Notes: generated by a model not told the origin, from the sequence alone. Counted from the first letter of the stretch, positions 9,178 through 19,577 are shown. The stretch is 64,000 nucleotides of DNA from Pedobacter zeaxanthinifaciens (GCF_003313335.1 NZ_QMHP01000004.1:183826-247825); one strand, 5' to 3'. Numbers and translations are program-made.

Positions 9178-12100
9178 ATGAAAAGACAATTCCCATTTTT
9201 ATTAGCCGTATCTGCCTTCTTTATTTCGGTTTGTGCTTTCAGTGTTAACGCTCAAGTTTATACTGCAACCGATTATTATTACAATAATTTTGATGGTGGT
9301 CAGTTGGGTACTGGAATTACCCAAACTAGCACCAGCGCTTCATTAGCCGTTTCAAACAGTTCGCCAATTTCTGGAACCTATTCTTTATCAAGTACTGGCA
9401 ATGGTAGCGCAGGTACTTATAAAATAGCGGCGGTAAATAGTGGCACAGCCTTAGGTGATCAAACCTTCGGCTGGGAATGGACTTTCAACTATAAAAACAC
9501 CCAAAGTACCGTTGACGCAAGTAATACTTGGAAATATTGGTTGGTAAGAGAAAGCGATCAAAGCAGTTCTTCTGGTTGTTACATCACTCAAATTGGCAAC
9601 AGGTTATCTTTAATATTCTACTTAAATGCAAATAATACTTGGAGCTTTCAAGTTCCTGTGGATTTAGTTGCAAATAAAACCTATGCCATTAGGGTACAAC
9701 GTTTAAAACAACATGGTGGCTGGGTAATTTACATGGACGATGCAGCTTTGGCGGTAGATGGTGCTTATACTCAAAGAGTGGCTACTGGTTGGTACCCAAG
9801 TGGAGGTGCAACCTACAATAGTTCTTTAATAGAGCTAACTAGTGCTTCTGCTGGTAGATTTGCTTTCGATGAATTGAAAATGTACAGCATGAAATTACAG
9901 GTTGTTGGTGCTAACGCTTCATCTAATGGTATTAGCAATCCGCTTTATGCTGGGCAACAAAATGCTGTAATTTATGGACTTCAATTTCAAACCCGAGGCT
10001 ATTTTGATATCTACCAATTCAAAGTAGATTTATCGGGAAGTATCACGTCCATCATTGACCGTGCAACCGTAAAAATTAAAAAATCTACTGATAGTTTTTT
10101 TGGAAATGCTGATGATACGCAATTGGTGAGCCTAGCTTCTAACGATGTTTTTGATGCTGCAATCCAGTATTATGGAAGTGCCAGTAATCCCTTTGCCCGT
10201 TTTTGGTCGGTTGGTGCTGCCGATGGTTCAGTTGGTAACGGCGGATATTTGTTCTTATCTGCTAACGTATTATCTACTGCCAATAACAGCAATACATTTG
10301 CAGTTACCGGGGCTCCGCTTCTTCAAGGGGCAAGCAGCGGCTCAAATTATTCAGGCACTTCAGGTACAGTGGTTAACCCAACTACTCCGGCATCGGCTTC
10401 TGGTAAAGTTTACGATTGGATAGGTGCTACTTCAGTTTGGAGCTCCAACACTAACTGGCGCCTTTCGGACGACTCTACACCCGCTACAGCGCCTACCGCT
10501 AATGATTTTGTACGTATTGGTGTTAACAAAACTTATACTCAAATGCCAACAATTGCTACTAGCACTGCTATTGGTAACCTAACTATTGGCGGTACTAACG
10601 GCAATACGCCTACAATCACTGTTAACTCTAACGTTACACTTACTGTAAATGGCGCCTTCACTAATTCTAGAGCTTCCAATATTAGCGGTTCTGGAAATTT
10701 AGTATTGGTTGGTAATTGGACTACAAGTGGTGGTAAAATCAATTTAACTTCTGGTACGGTAGGTGTCACTTTCAATAGTGCCAATGATCAGCTGATCCAA
10801 GATAATGGATCTGATGCTGGCAATGGTGTAATGTTTGGGACCGTAACGTTTACAGGTGGCGCTACTAAAACGCTTTCGGGTACTGGAAAATTCGCCGTTG
10901 CGATTAACAAATTCCTCACTGTTGGCCCTAATACTATATTGCAAACCTCTGGCATACTAACGTTAAAATCAAGTGCAGATGGTGCGGCTTCGGTAGCTAC
11001 AATTCCTTCTACTTCTTCTATTAGAGGATTGGTAACGGTAGAAAAATACATTCAAGGCGGAAATAAAAATATGTGGAGAACGAATAGGTTGCTTTCTTCT
11101 CCGGTTTACGATAACACCACTGCGTTCACTAATGCAAATGTTGATGGCGGTCGTAAATATAGTTTCACACAGTTTATTGATGATATGTTGATTACAGGTG
11201 TTGGTGGTGCTGCAAATGGGTTTGATGTAAATACGACTAATGAAACTAGTGCATGGACTTATATTGGTGCGTTTACGCCAATACCTAACATTAACACCTC
11301 GTTAAACGTAGGGAGAGGTGCATTTATTTACTACAGGGGCGATAGAAGCAATGTAACAGGGAAGTTTACCGCACCTTACGTGGATGCTGAATCAACCGTG
11401 ATGACTTTTAAAGGAAACTTAACTCAGCAGGATGTTACAGTGCCGCTGACTGGTGCAACCCTGTTGGGAAATCCTTATGCTGCTACTATTGATTGGTTAG
11501 CGGTAACTAAAACCACAAATGTAGGTGGTGTAATTAAAATTTGGAATCCAAAAAACAGACAGTATTCTGTATTTAATGGTGAGTATGGTATTAACGATGG
11601 GAGTAGATATATTGGTTCTGGTCAGGCATTTTTTGTTCAGTTAACCAATACCGCTGCCGCATCAGTTACTTTTACCGAAGCTTCAAAAGTTAGCGCAGCC
11701 AATCAATCTTCCGCATCTTTCAATAGGCTGATGGCAGTAGGTTCAGGAAATTTAGATACCCGCACTATGGAAAGCACCAACAACCCAGTTGTTGTTGAGC
11801 CAGCAACTAAAATGCGAGTGCAGTTATCTAGAGATAATACCGAAAATAGCGACGAAACATTGGTGATTTTGAGACGTGGCGAATTGGCAACTGTTGCCGG
11901 TTACGACGTGGAAAGATCAGGTGGCGAAGCAGTGTTTTTATCTAGCCTATCGGCCGAAGGCAAAAAAATGGCGATTAACTATTTACCTCAAGTTTCTGAA
12001 GTTCCATCACTAAAATTGGGGGTAGATGTTGCTAACAATGGTAACTATACTTTTACTTTTAATCTGGAAGATTTGCCTACTGGTTACGAGGCGAAGCTGA

Positions 12101-12789
12101 AAGATAACTACCTTAATAGCATTACAGATATTAGTGAAGGTGTAGAATATAGCTTTGTGGTAGATAGGTCTAAAGCCGCAAGTTTTGGAAATACAAGGTT
12201 TGAAGTGTTGCTTGCTCCAGTAACAACCCTGCCGGCAGTGATCAGTAATTTCTCAGGCCTTAAAAAAACTGAAGGTGTGCTTTTAAACTGGAAAACATCT
12301 TCGGAGTCGAACAATAGCTATTTTGAAATTTTCAGAGCGGATGATACGCAGCAATACATCAGCATTGGTAAGGTAATGCCTAATAGTTCTGGTAACTACA
12401 ACTTGTTAGATAAATCGCCTTTGGCCGGTAACAATTATTATAAGCTAGTACAAGTTGATGTGGATGGTAAAGCAACTACCTACACTGAGCGTGTTGCCAT
12501 TAAATTTGATTTAAACAAATCTGTGGCAAGTGATGTTGTCGTATATCCTACGCAAGTACAATCTACATTTACCTTGAAATATAACGGAAGTTTAACTTCT
12601 AACAACTACCTAATTAACATAACTGACGCGAGCGGTAAAGAAGTTTACAGCATCAAAGCAGGGAAAGAAGAAATAATCAACGGAGCTAAAGGTGAACTTT
12701 CCACAGTTCCTACGGGTGTTTATTTTGTTACCTTGTTAGATACTGCAACGAGTAAAAAAATAGGAGCAGCTAAACTCATTAAGAAGTAA
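9178..12789 (+). CDS. Secreted beta-rich T9SS cargo protein, paralogue 2 of the locus
   Basis: 1203 aa from ATG 9178, chosen because it opens a standard signal peptide (MKRQFPFLLAVSAFF to SVNAQ); an upstream ATG at 9139 is less likely. Residues about 22-238 form a jelly-roll, LamG-like domain (WEWTFNY, WVIYMDDAAL, FDELKMYSM). A second unassigned beta domain follows (240-378), then a WIGATSVWSSNTNW segment leading into a beta-repeat region (about 411-611). Residues about 615-1016 are the module shared with both flanking proteins (RTNRLLSSPVYDN, QFIDDMLITG, LLGNPYA, GQAFFVQ, LKDNYL). The C-terminus resembles a type A sorting domain, but the usual YPNP is YPTQ here. No catalytic motif was seen; a structural or adhesive role is inferred. 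Confidence 0.85.
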   Translation: MKRQFPFLLAVSAFFISVCAFSVNAQVYTATDYYYNNFDGGQLGTGITQTSTSASLAVSNSSPISGTYSLSSTGNGSAGTYKIAAVNSGTALGDQTFGWEWTFNYKNTQSTVDASNTWKYWLVRESDQSSSSGCYITQIGNRLSLIFYLNANNTWSFQVPVDLVANKTYAIRVQRLKQHGGWVIYMDDAALAVDGAYTQRVATGWYPSGGATYNSSLIELTSASAGRFAFDELKMYSMKLQVVGANASSNGISNPLYAGQQNAVIYGLQFQTRGYFDIYQFKVDLSGSITSIIDRATVKIKKSTDSFFGNADDTQLVSLASNDVFDAAIQYYGSASNPFARFWSVGAADGSVGNGGYLFLSANVLSTANNSNTFAVTGAPLLQGASSGSNYSGTSGTVVNPTTPASASGKVYDWIGATSVWSSNTNWRLSDDSTPATAPTANDFVRIGVNKTYTQMPTIATSTAIGNLTIGGTNGNTPTITVNSNVTLTVNGAFTNSRASNISGSGNLVLVGNWTTSGGKINLTSGTVGVTFNSANDQLIQDNGSDAGNGVMFGTVTFTGGATKTLSGTGKFAVAINKFLTVGPNTILQTSGILTLKSSADGAASVATIPSTSSIRGLVTVEKYIQGGNKNMWRTNRLLSSPVYDNTTAFTNANVDGGRKYSFTQFIDDMLITGVGGAANGFDVNTTNETSAWTYIGAFTPIPNINTSLNVGRGAFIYYRGDRSNVTGKFTAPYVDAESTVMTFKGNLTQQDVTVPLTGATLLGNPYAATIDWLAVTKTTNVGGVIKIWNPKNRQYSVFNGEYGINDGSRYIGSGQAFFVQLTNTAAASVTFTEASKVSAANQSSASFNRLMAVGSGNLDTRTMESTNNPVVVEPATKMRVQLSRDNTENSDETLVILRRGELATVAGYDVERSGGEAVFLSSLSAEGKKMAINYLPQVSEVPSLKLGVDVANNGNYTFTFNLEDLPTGYEAKLKDNYLNSITDISEGVEYSFVVDRSKAASFGNTRFEVLLAPVTTLPAVISNFSGLKKTEGVLLNWKTSSESNNSYFEIFRADDTQQYISIGKVMPNSSGNYNLLDKSPLAGNNYYKLVQVDVDGKATTYTERVAIKFDLNKSVASDVVVYPTQVQSTFTLKYNGSLTSNNYLINITDASGKEVYSIKAGKEEIINGAKGELSTVPTGVYFVTLLDTATSKKIGAAKLIKK

Positions 12790-12887
12790 GTCGAAGGTAT
12801 TAGTGCCTGGTTAAAAAGGATTTATTTCTGCAAATGAGCGAGCTGCTTTAGGCTGGTTCGAAAGATTAAGTCCGTTACTTAACTAAA

Positions 12888-12924
12888 TTTTATTTCAGAA
12901 ATTTTTTTACTTTCTGAAATAAAA
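12888..12924 (+). terminator. Perfect 14-bp inverted repeat, probable terminator
   Basis: Arms 12888-12901 and 12911-12924 are exact reverse complements (TTTTATTTCAGAAA and its complement), with a 9-nt T-rich loop. The stem is AT-rich, so it is weaker than a classical GC-rich terminator, but its position 100 bp after the stop of the second secreted protein, and before the third gene, fits transcription termination or mRNA 3'-end protection. The rest of 12790-13091 shows no gene. Confidence 0.6.
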
Positions 12925-13091
12925 AGTACTCTTTTTGCGTTTAAATGCGGTTTTGTAAAAAAAAGGCATTTATAACCATTTCTGGGTATTGTTTTAATTG
13001 CGTAATTTTTCGATTTTAGCCAAATTATTTGATTTTCAGAGCTATAAGGTTTAAAGAAATCAACTAACAGAAGAGAGCTAAACAGGAGAAT

Positions 13092-16000
13092 ATGCAAATT
13101 TTTACTAAGGTAAAAACCCTTTTATTATTATTATTTTTATTTGTAAGTGTTAAAAGCACTTTTGCGCAGGTAACGATAACACAGCCAACAGGTGGCGTAG
13201 GTATTTCAACAGATAAGGCAGTTGGCGGTAATTCAGCAGGATATACTGCCATAGGCGATATTATTATTGCCGACCAAACTGCCGGAGATTTCCAACCTGG
13301 TACAGACAGAAAAATTTATTTGGTGCCATCCCAAACGTACTGGCAAATTGAGCCAGGTGTTGGTTCGGTGAGTTTTGGTGGTACAAATATTACAGCAGCA
13401 TCTATCTTAGTGCAAAGTAATTTGGTAACGGTTACTTACTCGGTAACTGGAACTACCGCAAATGATAACTTCATTACCATTTCAGGTATTGCAGTACAAT
13501 CTACCACAACTTTAAATGAAGCAACGATAGCCACATTAAGACGCAGCACTACTGCAGGTGCCAATAGCGGCACCATCGCTGGTTTCGTAAACAACACTGT
13601 AGTAGCCAATTTATCAGAAGTTGCGGGCACCTACTCACAACTACAGGTTTTGCTACCCGGGGAAACCGCCGCACCTGGTACGGTTTCGGGTAAAACAGGT
13701 ACGCCAACAAATAGAAACTCAGGAACTCAATTTGCGGTAACAGTTAACGCCGTTGATGCTTATTGGAACAGGATTACTACCAATACAAATACGGTCCAAA
13801 TTACTTCAAGTGATGCTAACGCAACTTTGCCCGTTAACAACACTTTAGCGGCGGGAACAAGAAACTTTAATATTACTTTACGTACCGTTGGCACATCTAC
13901 GGTTAGCGCTACTAATGTAACACTTGGGGCACCTGCCAATGCAAGTAGTAACGTTAGCGTAGTTACGGGGCCTTTCGCTAGGCTTCAGTTATTGTTGCCG
14001 GGCGAGACAGGCGCTCCTGGTACTACTACTGGTAAAACTGGTACGCCTATCGGTTTAACGGCAGGTACAGCGTTTAACGTAACAGTTAATGCGGTTGATG
14101 CAGGCTGGAATGTGGTAAATACAGTTACTGATGAAATTCGCTTGACCAGCACCGACGCCAATGCTACCATGCCAGCCAACCTTAATATGGTAAATGGTGT
14201 GGCTAACTTTTCTGGTGCTTCTGCCGTTACTTTGCTTACTGCAGGCAATAGAACAGTTACTGCTACTAACATCACCGATGGTACAAAAACAGCAAGTACT
14301 AGTCCAACTTTCGCTTTAGCTACGGGAGCCTACTCACAATTGCAAGTATTATTGCCAGGTGAAACTGCTGCTCCCGGTACACTTACCGGAAAAACGGGTA
14401 CGGCTACGGACAGAACTTCGGGTACGCAGTTTGCCATTACGGTTAATGCCGTTGATGCCTATTTCAACAGAATTACAACCAATACCAATACCATACAAAT
14501 TACATCAAATGATGTGAATGGTACTATGCCAGCCAACAATACCCTAGCCGCTGGTACAAGAGCGTTTAATGTTACCCTACGTAGTTTGGGAAGCATTACG
14601 CTGAATGTAAGTAATGTTACACTAGGCACGCCAGCAAATAGCAGAACGGCAAACGTAGTAGCAGGGCCTTTTGTTAAGCTGCAGTTGCTTTTACCTGGCG
14701 AAACTGCTGCCCCTGGTACAACCACCGGTAAAACTGGTACGCCAACTGGTCAGGTTGCTGGTACATCTTTTAACGTAACAGTAAACGCGGTTGATGCGGC
14801 TTGGAATATCATTACTACAGTTACTGATCAAATTCGTTTAACGAGCACCGATGCCAATGCTACCATGCCGGCCAACCTTAATATGGTAAATGGTGTGGCT
14901 AACTTCTCCGGTGCTTCTACCGTTACCTTGGTTACTGCAGGCAATAGAACCATTACTGCTACCAATTTTACTGATGGTACAAAAACGGCAAGCACCAGCC
15001 CAGCTGTTGTGGTAGCTGCCGGTACGTTTAGCAAACTGCTGGTAACACTTCCAGGTGAAACTTTAGCTGCTGGAACGGCTACGGGTAAAACAGGTACGCC
15101 TAATGCTGTAAATGCAGGGGCAGTTGTTTTAGCATCGGTGTATGCCGTAGATGCTAACTTTAATAGGGTTTCAGGTAACGCAGATATCATTAATATCACT
15201 TCTAGTGATCCATCAGCAACTTTGCCGGCTAACAATACACTTGCCGCCAATGGTGCCAGAGCGTTTAATGTTACTTTGGTTACCCCTGGTTCGATAAGCA
15301 TTACCGCTACCAACACCACTAATCCTGGTGGGGTGAGTGCCGGTTCATCAACCATTAGCGTAATTGGTGGGGTGTTCACAAAACTACAAATATTACTTCC
15401 TGGAGAAACCGCTGCACCGGGTACTACTACGGGTAAAACGGGTACGCCCATAGCTCAAGTAGCGGGAACACCGTTCACCGTTAAGGTCAGAGCTGTAGAC
15501 GCTGCATGGAATCTTGCTACAGGAATTTCACATACTATTCGCTTAACATCAACTGATGCCAATGCAACCATGCCGGCAGATTTTGCCATGGATCCTTCAG
15601 GTGAGGTGGTACTTACTAATGTGAGTTTAGTTACTGCTGGAAATAGGACCCTTACGGCATCTGATATTACTGATCCAACAAAAACAGCTAGCACTAGCCC
15701 TACTGTTGTGGTAAACGTAGGCGCATATTCAAAATTGCAAGTGTTGCTGCCTGGCGAAACTGCTGCACCTGGTACACTTATCGGAAAAACGGGTACGCCA
15801 ACAGCGAGAGTTGCTGGTACAGCGTTTAATATTACAGTTAACGCTGTGGATGCTAATTGGAACAGAATTACTACCAATACTAATACGGTACAAATTACAT
15901 CAAGTGATGTGAATGCGGTACTTCCAGCTAATGCTCCTTTAGTTGCAGGAACAAAAAACAATTTCAGCATTACTTTAAGATCGGTTGGAGCTGCAACAAT

Positions 16001-19000
16001 TACCGCAACTAACGTTACTGCTGGCGGTTCGGCTAACAGTGCAAGCGTAAATGTGGCTACCGGAGCATTTGTGAAGTTACAGCTTTTATTACCGGGCGAA
16101 ACTGCGGCACCTGGTACAACTACAGGTAAAACAGGTACACCAACTGCTCAACTTGCGGGTACGCCATTTAATGTCACCATTAATGCTGTAGATGCTGCTT
16201 GGAACATTGTAAATACGGTTACTGATGTAGTTAATTTTACAGCTACAAATGATGCTTATGCACAGCTTCCGGCTGCTACTGCTTTATCGGCGGGAACGTT
16301 AACAACGTCAGTTACTTATCGTATAGGCGCTGCCACGGTGAATAAAAGATTAACTGTAGCTGATCAAACAGACAATACTAAAACCGCAAGCCAAAGTGCT
16401 TTGTTCGCGGTCAATATCAATACCTTTAGCAAATTGCTGATTATTTTGCCTGGAGAAACCTATGTTGCTGGACATCCAAATGGAAAAACTGGTACGCCTT
16501 CAAATCAAGCTGCTGGGGTAAACTTCAACATCACGGTTAGGGCAACTGATGCTGCCTTCAACACCGTAACAACTGTTACTGATGTGGTGGGAATAACCTC
16601 AACTGATGCTATTGGGGTGATGCCAGCAAATGCGCCTTTGGCAAGTGGTGTAAAAGCTAACTTCACGGTAAGGTTAAATACCATTAGCAATAGCAATACT
16701 TTAACAGCCACAGATATTACCGACGGCACTAAAACGGCCTACACTACTGGTGGCATATTGGTGGTCACTGCAAGTAGCGCTACTGATTATTTCAGAAGTG
16801 CCGTTGCAACAGGCAATTGGAATACATCTGCCAGTTGGGAAACATCCGCTAATGGAGTATCGGGCTGGCAACCGTCTACCTTAGTGCCTACAAATACGGC
16901 TTCTAGGGTTACTGTACGTTCGGGAAATAACATTAGTGTTACTGCTAATGCAACCGTGGACGATGTATTAATTGAAAGTAATGCCCAGCTTACCCTTACT
17001 GGTGGAACATTAACAATAGCTAGCGGTCCGGCATTTATTGTACAAGGTACCTTAAGAAATAACGGCAGACCAATTACTGTTAGCGGTGTGCTACAAGTGG
17101 ATAATGGAGGAAAATATCAACATAATTTCACCACCACTGCTGGAACTATCCCTACTGCTACTTGGAACACGGGTGCTATTTGCGAGGTAATTGGCTATAC
17201 TACTTTTGCAGGTGACGTACTGGGAAGTAATCAAACGTTTTCAGATTTTGTGTGGAATAACACTGCTCAAACAGGAGCGAGTACGCCTGCTTTGGTAAAT
17301 AATTTTACTGCCAGAAATTTCACAGTAACCTCAACTGGTAGTGGTGCATTAAACCTAGCGTCAACTGGCGGTACCGCAACCATCACAGGAGATTATACCC
17401 AAACTACGGGTTCAGTAGTGGTGAACAAAACTAGCGGCACTCAAAATTTAAATGTAGCTGGAAACTTTGCGGTAAATGGCGGTGCTTTCAGTTTGGGAGC
17501 AGGTACCGTAAACATTACCTACAATGGCACCACGCAAAGCTTAAGCAACGCTGGTACAGAAATTCAGTTCAGTAATGTTACTTTTACTAACGGTGGTACA
17601 AAAACACTAACTAGTGGAAGTTTCTCCATTGCGACTGATGGGGTATTAAATATGGGGGCAAGCACTACATTAAATGCAAACGGTAACCTAACCATACTGT
17701 CTAGCGCTTCTGGTACGGGTAGGGTAGCGGCTATCCCCTCAGGGGCAGCAATTACTGGAAATGTTACTGTACAGCGTTTTGTTACCGGAGGTACTCAAGA
17801 TCCTTATAGAACTTTTAGAATGTTCTCATCGCCAGTTTATGATAATGGCAACCCTTCCAATAGGACCTACAGTTTCAACCAATTTATTGATGATATGATC
17901 GTAACGGGAACCGGAGGTAGCATCAACGGCTTCGATAACAGCTCGGTAAACTCTGCAAGTGCGTGGACTTATAATGCAGGTTTCGTAGCTGTTACAAATA
18001 TCAATACCGCAGTTAATGTAGGGAAAGGCTCATACCTTTATTACAGGGGAGATAGGTCAAACATTTCAGGGAAACTTACTTCGCCATATGTTGATCCAGA
18101 AAATTCAGTATTGGATTTTGTGGGCGTATTGAACCAACAAAATGTTGCGGTTTCATTGTCAAGCGGCGGAAATTTGGTGGGTAATCCTTACGCCTCAAGT
18201 ATTGATTGGAACTCGGCTGGCATCACCAAATCAGGATTAACAAATAATATTATCAGAATTTGGAACCCAGCTTCTAGAAGTTATGCTACTTATGATGGTG
18301 CAGTTGGCGTACCAGCTGGTGTGGCAAGTAATATCATCCCGGCAGGGCAAGGCTTCTTTGTTCAGACTAGTGGTTCAGGTAGTTTAACATTTACTGAAGG
18401 TGCAAAAATCAGCACTCAAGCATCGCCTTTATTGATGTCTACTCCTGTTGACAATACACTTTCGCTAGAAAATGTGGCGGTAGCTAATGTTGCTTCACCA
18501 AGCATTCAATCAACGCCATTTACTTTGGTGCGTTTATCGATAACTGGAAATGGCTTGCCTTACAAAGAGGAAACTGCTGTAGTTTTCCAAGCGGGTAAAT
18601 CTGCAGCGTACAACGTAACTGAAGATGCTACCTATTTGTCAGATGCCTCTGAGCAGAAGCTATTTTTGTCAAGTCTTTCGAGCGATAATAGAAACTTAAC
18701 CATCAACTACATGCCTGAAGTAGCAAATGGTTCAAGTGTTAAGCTTAACGTAAGCGAAAGCAATAAGAATGGAAACTATCAGCTATTTGTAGATTATCAA
18801 AATGTACCGTCTGGGTATTTGGTAAAACTTAATGACAGTTTCTTAGGTACTTCAACAGCGGTTTCATCGGGTTACGTACATGCATTTACAATTGATAAAA
18901 CGCAAGCCGCAAGTTATGGCACCAATAGGTTTAGCGTTTCTTTTGAGGCGCCAACTACACTTCCGGTAACTTATCAATCATTTACGGCAACTAAAGTTGC

Positions 19001-19520
19001 GCAAGGGGTATTGGTAAAATGGACCACCTTAAATGAGGCCAATAATAATAGATTTGAATTGAAAAGAGCTGGTGAAAATCAGAAGTATGAGCAGCTATAC
19101 ACTGAACTTTCTAAAGGAACGGCAGGGGTTTACACTTTCATAGATAGAAGTCCTTTAATTGGAAATAACTACTATAAGCTAGTTCAAGTTGATAACGATA
19201 ACAAACTGACCGAAATCGAACCAAAGGTGATTAATTATAGCGGTGGTGTAAGCGATAACGCTGAAAAAGTGAGCGCTTATCCAAACCCGGTAGTTGCTAA
19301 TGTAACCATCAGATTTAATGGGGTGTTAGCTGGGGCAAAACAAACTTTAAAGGTTGTTAACGTAAGTGGTCAAGTGTTGCTTACCAAAACAGTGGCTAAA
19401 GAGCAGCTCCTAGCTGGATATGACCTTAACCTTGCGAGTTACGAACGCGGTACCTATGTTGTTGAAATTTACGATAATGGCACTCAGCGAGTAGGGCAAA
19501 TTAAAGTTACTAAGCAATAA
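13092..19520 (+). CDS. Giant repetitive T9SS-secreted surface protein, paralogue 3
   Basis: 2142 aa. The start is supported by AGGAG five bases upstream of ATG 13092 and a signal peptide MQIFTKVKTLLLLLFLF to TFAQ. Residues about 27-180 form an N-terminal domain. Nine tandem repeats of 113-119 residues follow (about 181-1228); each opens with LQxLLPGET and GKTGTP and includes VNAVDA and TSxDANAxxP. Ig-like folding is an inference. Then come a beta-repeat region (about 1231-1545, starting AVATGNWNTSASW), the module shared with the two upstream proteins (about 1552-1953) and a type A sorting domain starting near SAYPNPVV (about 2061). Repeat architecture and size suggest a stalk-like adhesin exported by T9SS and displayed on the surface. 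No enzyme signature is visible. It is followed by a strong terminator, so it ends the locus. Confidence 0.88.
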   Translation: MQIFTKVKTLLLLLFLFVSVKSTFAQVTITQPTGGVGISTDKAVGGNSAGYTAIGDIIIADQTAGDFQPGTDRKIYLVPSQTYWQIEPGVGSVSFGGTNITAASILVQSNLVTVTYSVTGTTANDNFITISGIAVQSTTTLNEATIATLRRSTTAGANSGTIAGFVNNTVVANLSEVAGTYSQLQVLLPGETAAPGTVSGKTGTPTNRNSGTQFAVTVNAVDAYWNRITTNTNTVQITSSDANATLPVNNTLAAGTRNFNITLRTVGTSTVSATNVTLGAPANASSNVSVVTGPFARLQLLLPGETGAPGTTTGKTGTPIGLTAGTAFNVTVNAVDAGWNVVNTVTDEIRLTSTDANATMPANLNMVNGVANFSGASAVTLLTAGNRTVTATNITDGTKTASTSPTFALATGAYSQLQVLLPGETAAPGTLTGKTGTATDRTSGTQFAITVNAVDAYFNRITTNTNTIQITSNDVNGTMPANNTLAAGTRAFNVTLRSLGSITLNVSNVTLGTPANSRTANVVAGPFVKLQLLLPGETAAPGTTTGKTGTPTGQVAGTSFNVTVNAVDAAWNIITTVTDQIRLTSTDANATMPANLNMVNGVANFSGASTVTLVTAGNRTITATNFTDGTKTASTSPAVVVAAGTFSKLLVTLPGETLAAGTATGKTGTPNAVNAGAVVLASVYAVDANFNRVSGNADIINITSSDPSATLPANNTLAANGARAFNVTLVTPGSISITATNTTNPGGVSAGSSTISVIGGVFTKLQILLPGETAAPGTTTGKTGTPIAQVAGTPFTVKVRAVDAAWNLATGISHTIRLTSTDANATMPADFAMDPSGEVVLTNVSLVTAGNRTLTASDITDPTKTASTSPTVVVNVGAYSKLQVLLPGETAAPGTLIGKTGTPTARVAGTAFNITVNAVDANWNRITTNTNTVQITSSDVNAVLPANAPLVAGTKNNFSITLRSVGAATITATNVTAGGSANSASVNVATGAFVKLQLLLPGETAAPGTTTGKTGTPTAQLAGTPFNVTINAVDAAWNIVNTVTDVVNFTATNDAYAQLPAATALSAGTLTTSVTYRIGAATVNKRLTVADQTDNTKTASQSALFAVNINTFSKLLIILPGETYVAGHPNGKTGTPSNQAAGVNFNITVRATDAAFNTVTTVTDVVGITSTDAIGVMPANAPLASGVKANFTVRLNTISNSNTLTATDITDGTKTAYTTGGILVVTASSATDYFRSAVATGNWNTSASWETSANGVSGWQPSTLVPTNTASRVTVRSGNNISVTANATVDDVLIESNAQLTLTGGTLTIASGPAFIVQGTLRNNGRPITVSGVLQVDNGGKYQHNFTTTAGTIPTATWNTGAICEVIGYTTFAGDVLGSNQTFSDFVWNNTAQTGASTPALVNNFTARNFTVTSTGSGALNLASTGGTATITGDYTQTTGSVVVNKTSGTQNLNVAGNFAVNGGAFSLGAGTVNITYNGTTQSLSNAGTEIQFSNVTFTNGGTKTLTSGSFSIATDGVLNMGASTTLNANGNLTILSSASGTGRVAAIPSGAAITGNVTVQRFVTGGTQDPYRTFRMFSSPVYDNGNPSNRTYSFNQFIDDMIVTGTGGSINGFDNSSVNSASAWTYNAGFVAVTNINTAVNVGKGSYLYYRGDRSNISGKLTSPYVDPENSVLDFVGVLNQQNVAVSLSSGGNLVGNPYASSIDWNSAGITKSGLTNNIIRIWNPASRSYATYDGAVGVPAGVASNIIPAGQGFFVQTSGSGSLTFTEGAKISTQASPLLMSTPVDNTLSLENVAVANVASPSIQSTPFTLVRLSITGNGLPYKEETAVVFQAGKSAAYNVTEDATYLSDASEQKLFLSSLSSDNRNLTINYMPEVANGSSVKLNVSESNKNGNYQLFVDYQNVPSGYLVKLNDSFLGTSTAVSSGYVHAFTIDKTQAASYGTNRFSVSFEAPTTLPVTYQSFTATKVAQGVLVKWTTLNEANNNRFELKRAGENQKYEQLYTELSKGTAGVYTFIDRSPLIGNNYYKLVQVDNDNKLTEIEPKVINYSGGVSDNAEKVSAYPNPVVANVTIRFNGVLAGAKQTLKVVNVSGQVLLTKTVAKEQLLAGYDLNLASYERGTYVVEIYDNGTQRVGQIKVTKQ
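13632..16775 (+). repeat. Nine coding tandem repeats (339-357 bp each)
   Basis: Repeat starts, read from the codon for Y/F before the LPGET motif, are 13632, 13974, 14331, 14670, 15027, 15375, 15726, 16068 and 16425, giving spacings of 342, 357, 339, 357, 348, 351, 342 and 357 bp. Units 1, 3 and 7 open YSxLQVLLPGET; units 2, 4, 6 and 8 open FxxLQxLLPGET and share VTDxIRLTSTDAN-like centres; units 5 and 9 open FSKLL. All spacings are multiples of three. The alternation shows that pairs, not single units, were duplicated. Confidence 0.9.
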
Positions 19521-19539
19521 ATCTCATTTTAAGAAATAG

Positions 19540-19577
19540 AAAAGGGGCTGTGGTTTTTGCAGCCCCTTTTGCTTTTT
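19540..19577 (+). terminator. Rho-independent terminator after the giant secreted protein
   Basis: An 11-bp perfect stem (AAAAGGGGCTG at 19540-19550 pairing with 19560-19570), a 9-nt loop and a following GCTTTTT tract, 20 bp after the stop codon. It ends the plus-strand locus. Confidence 0.92.

Noticed and set aside
14828..15451. Open frame of 207 codons on the minus strand inside the giant repetitive gene
   Set aside because: It is a by-product of the codon pattern in the plus-strand repeats, and similar minus frames recur in other repeat units. It has no signal, motif or start context of its own.
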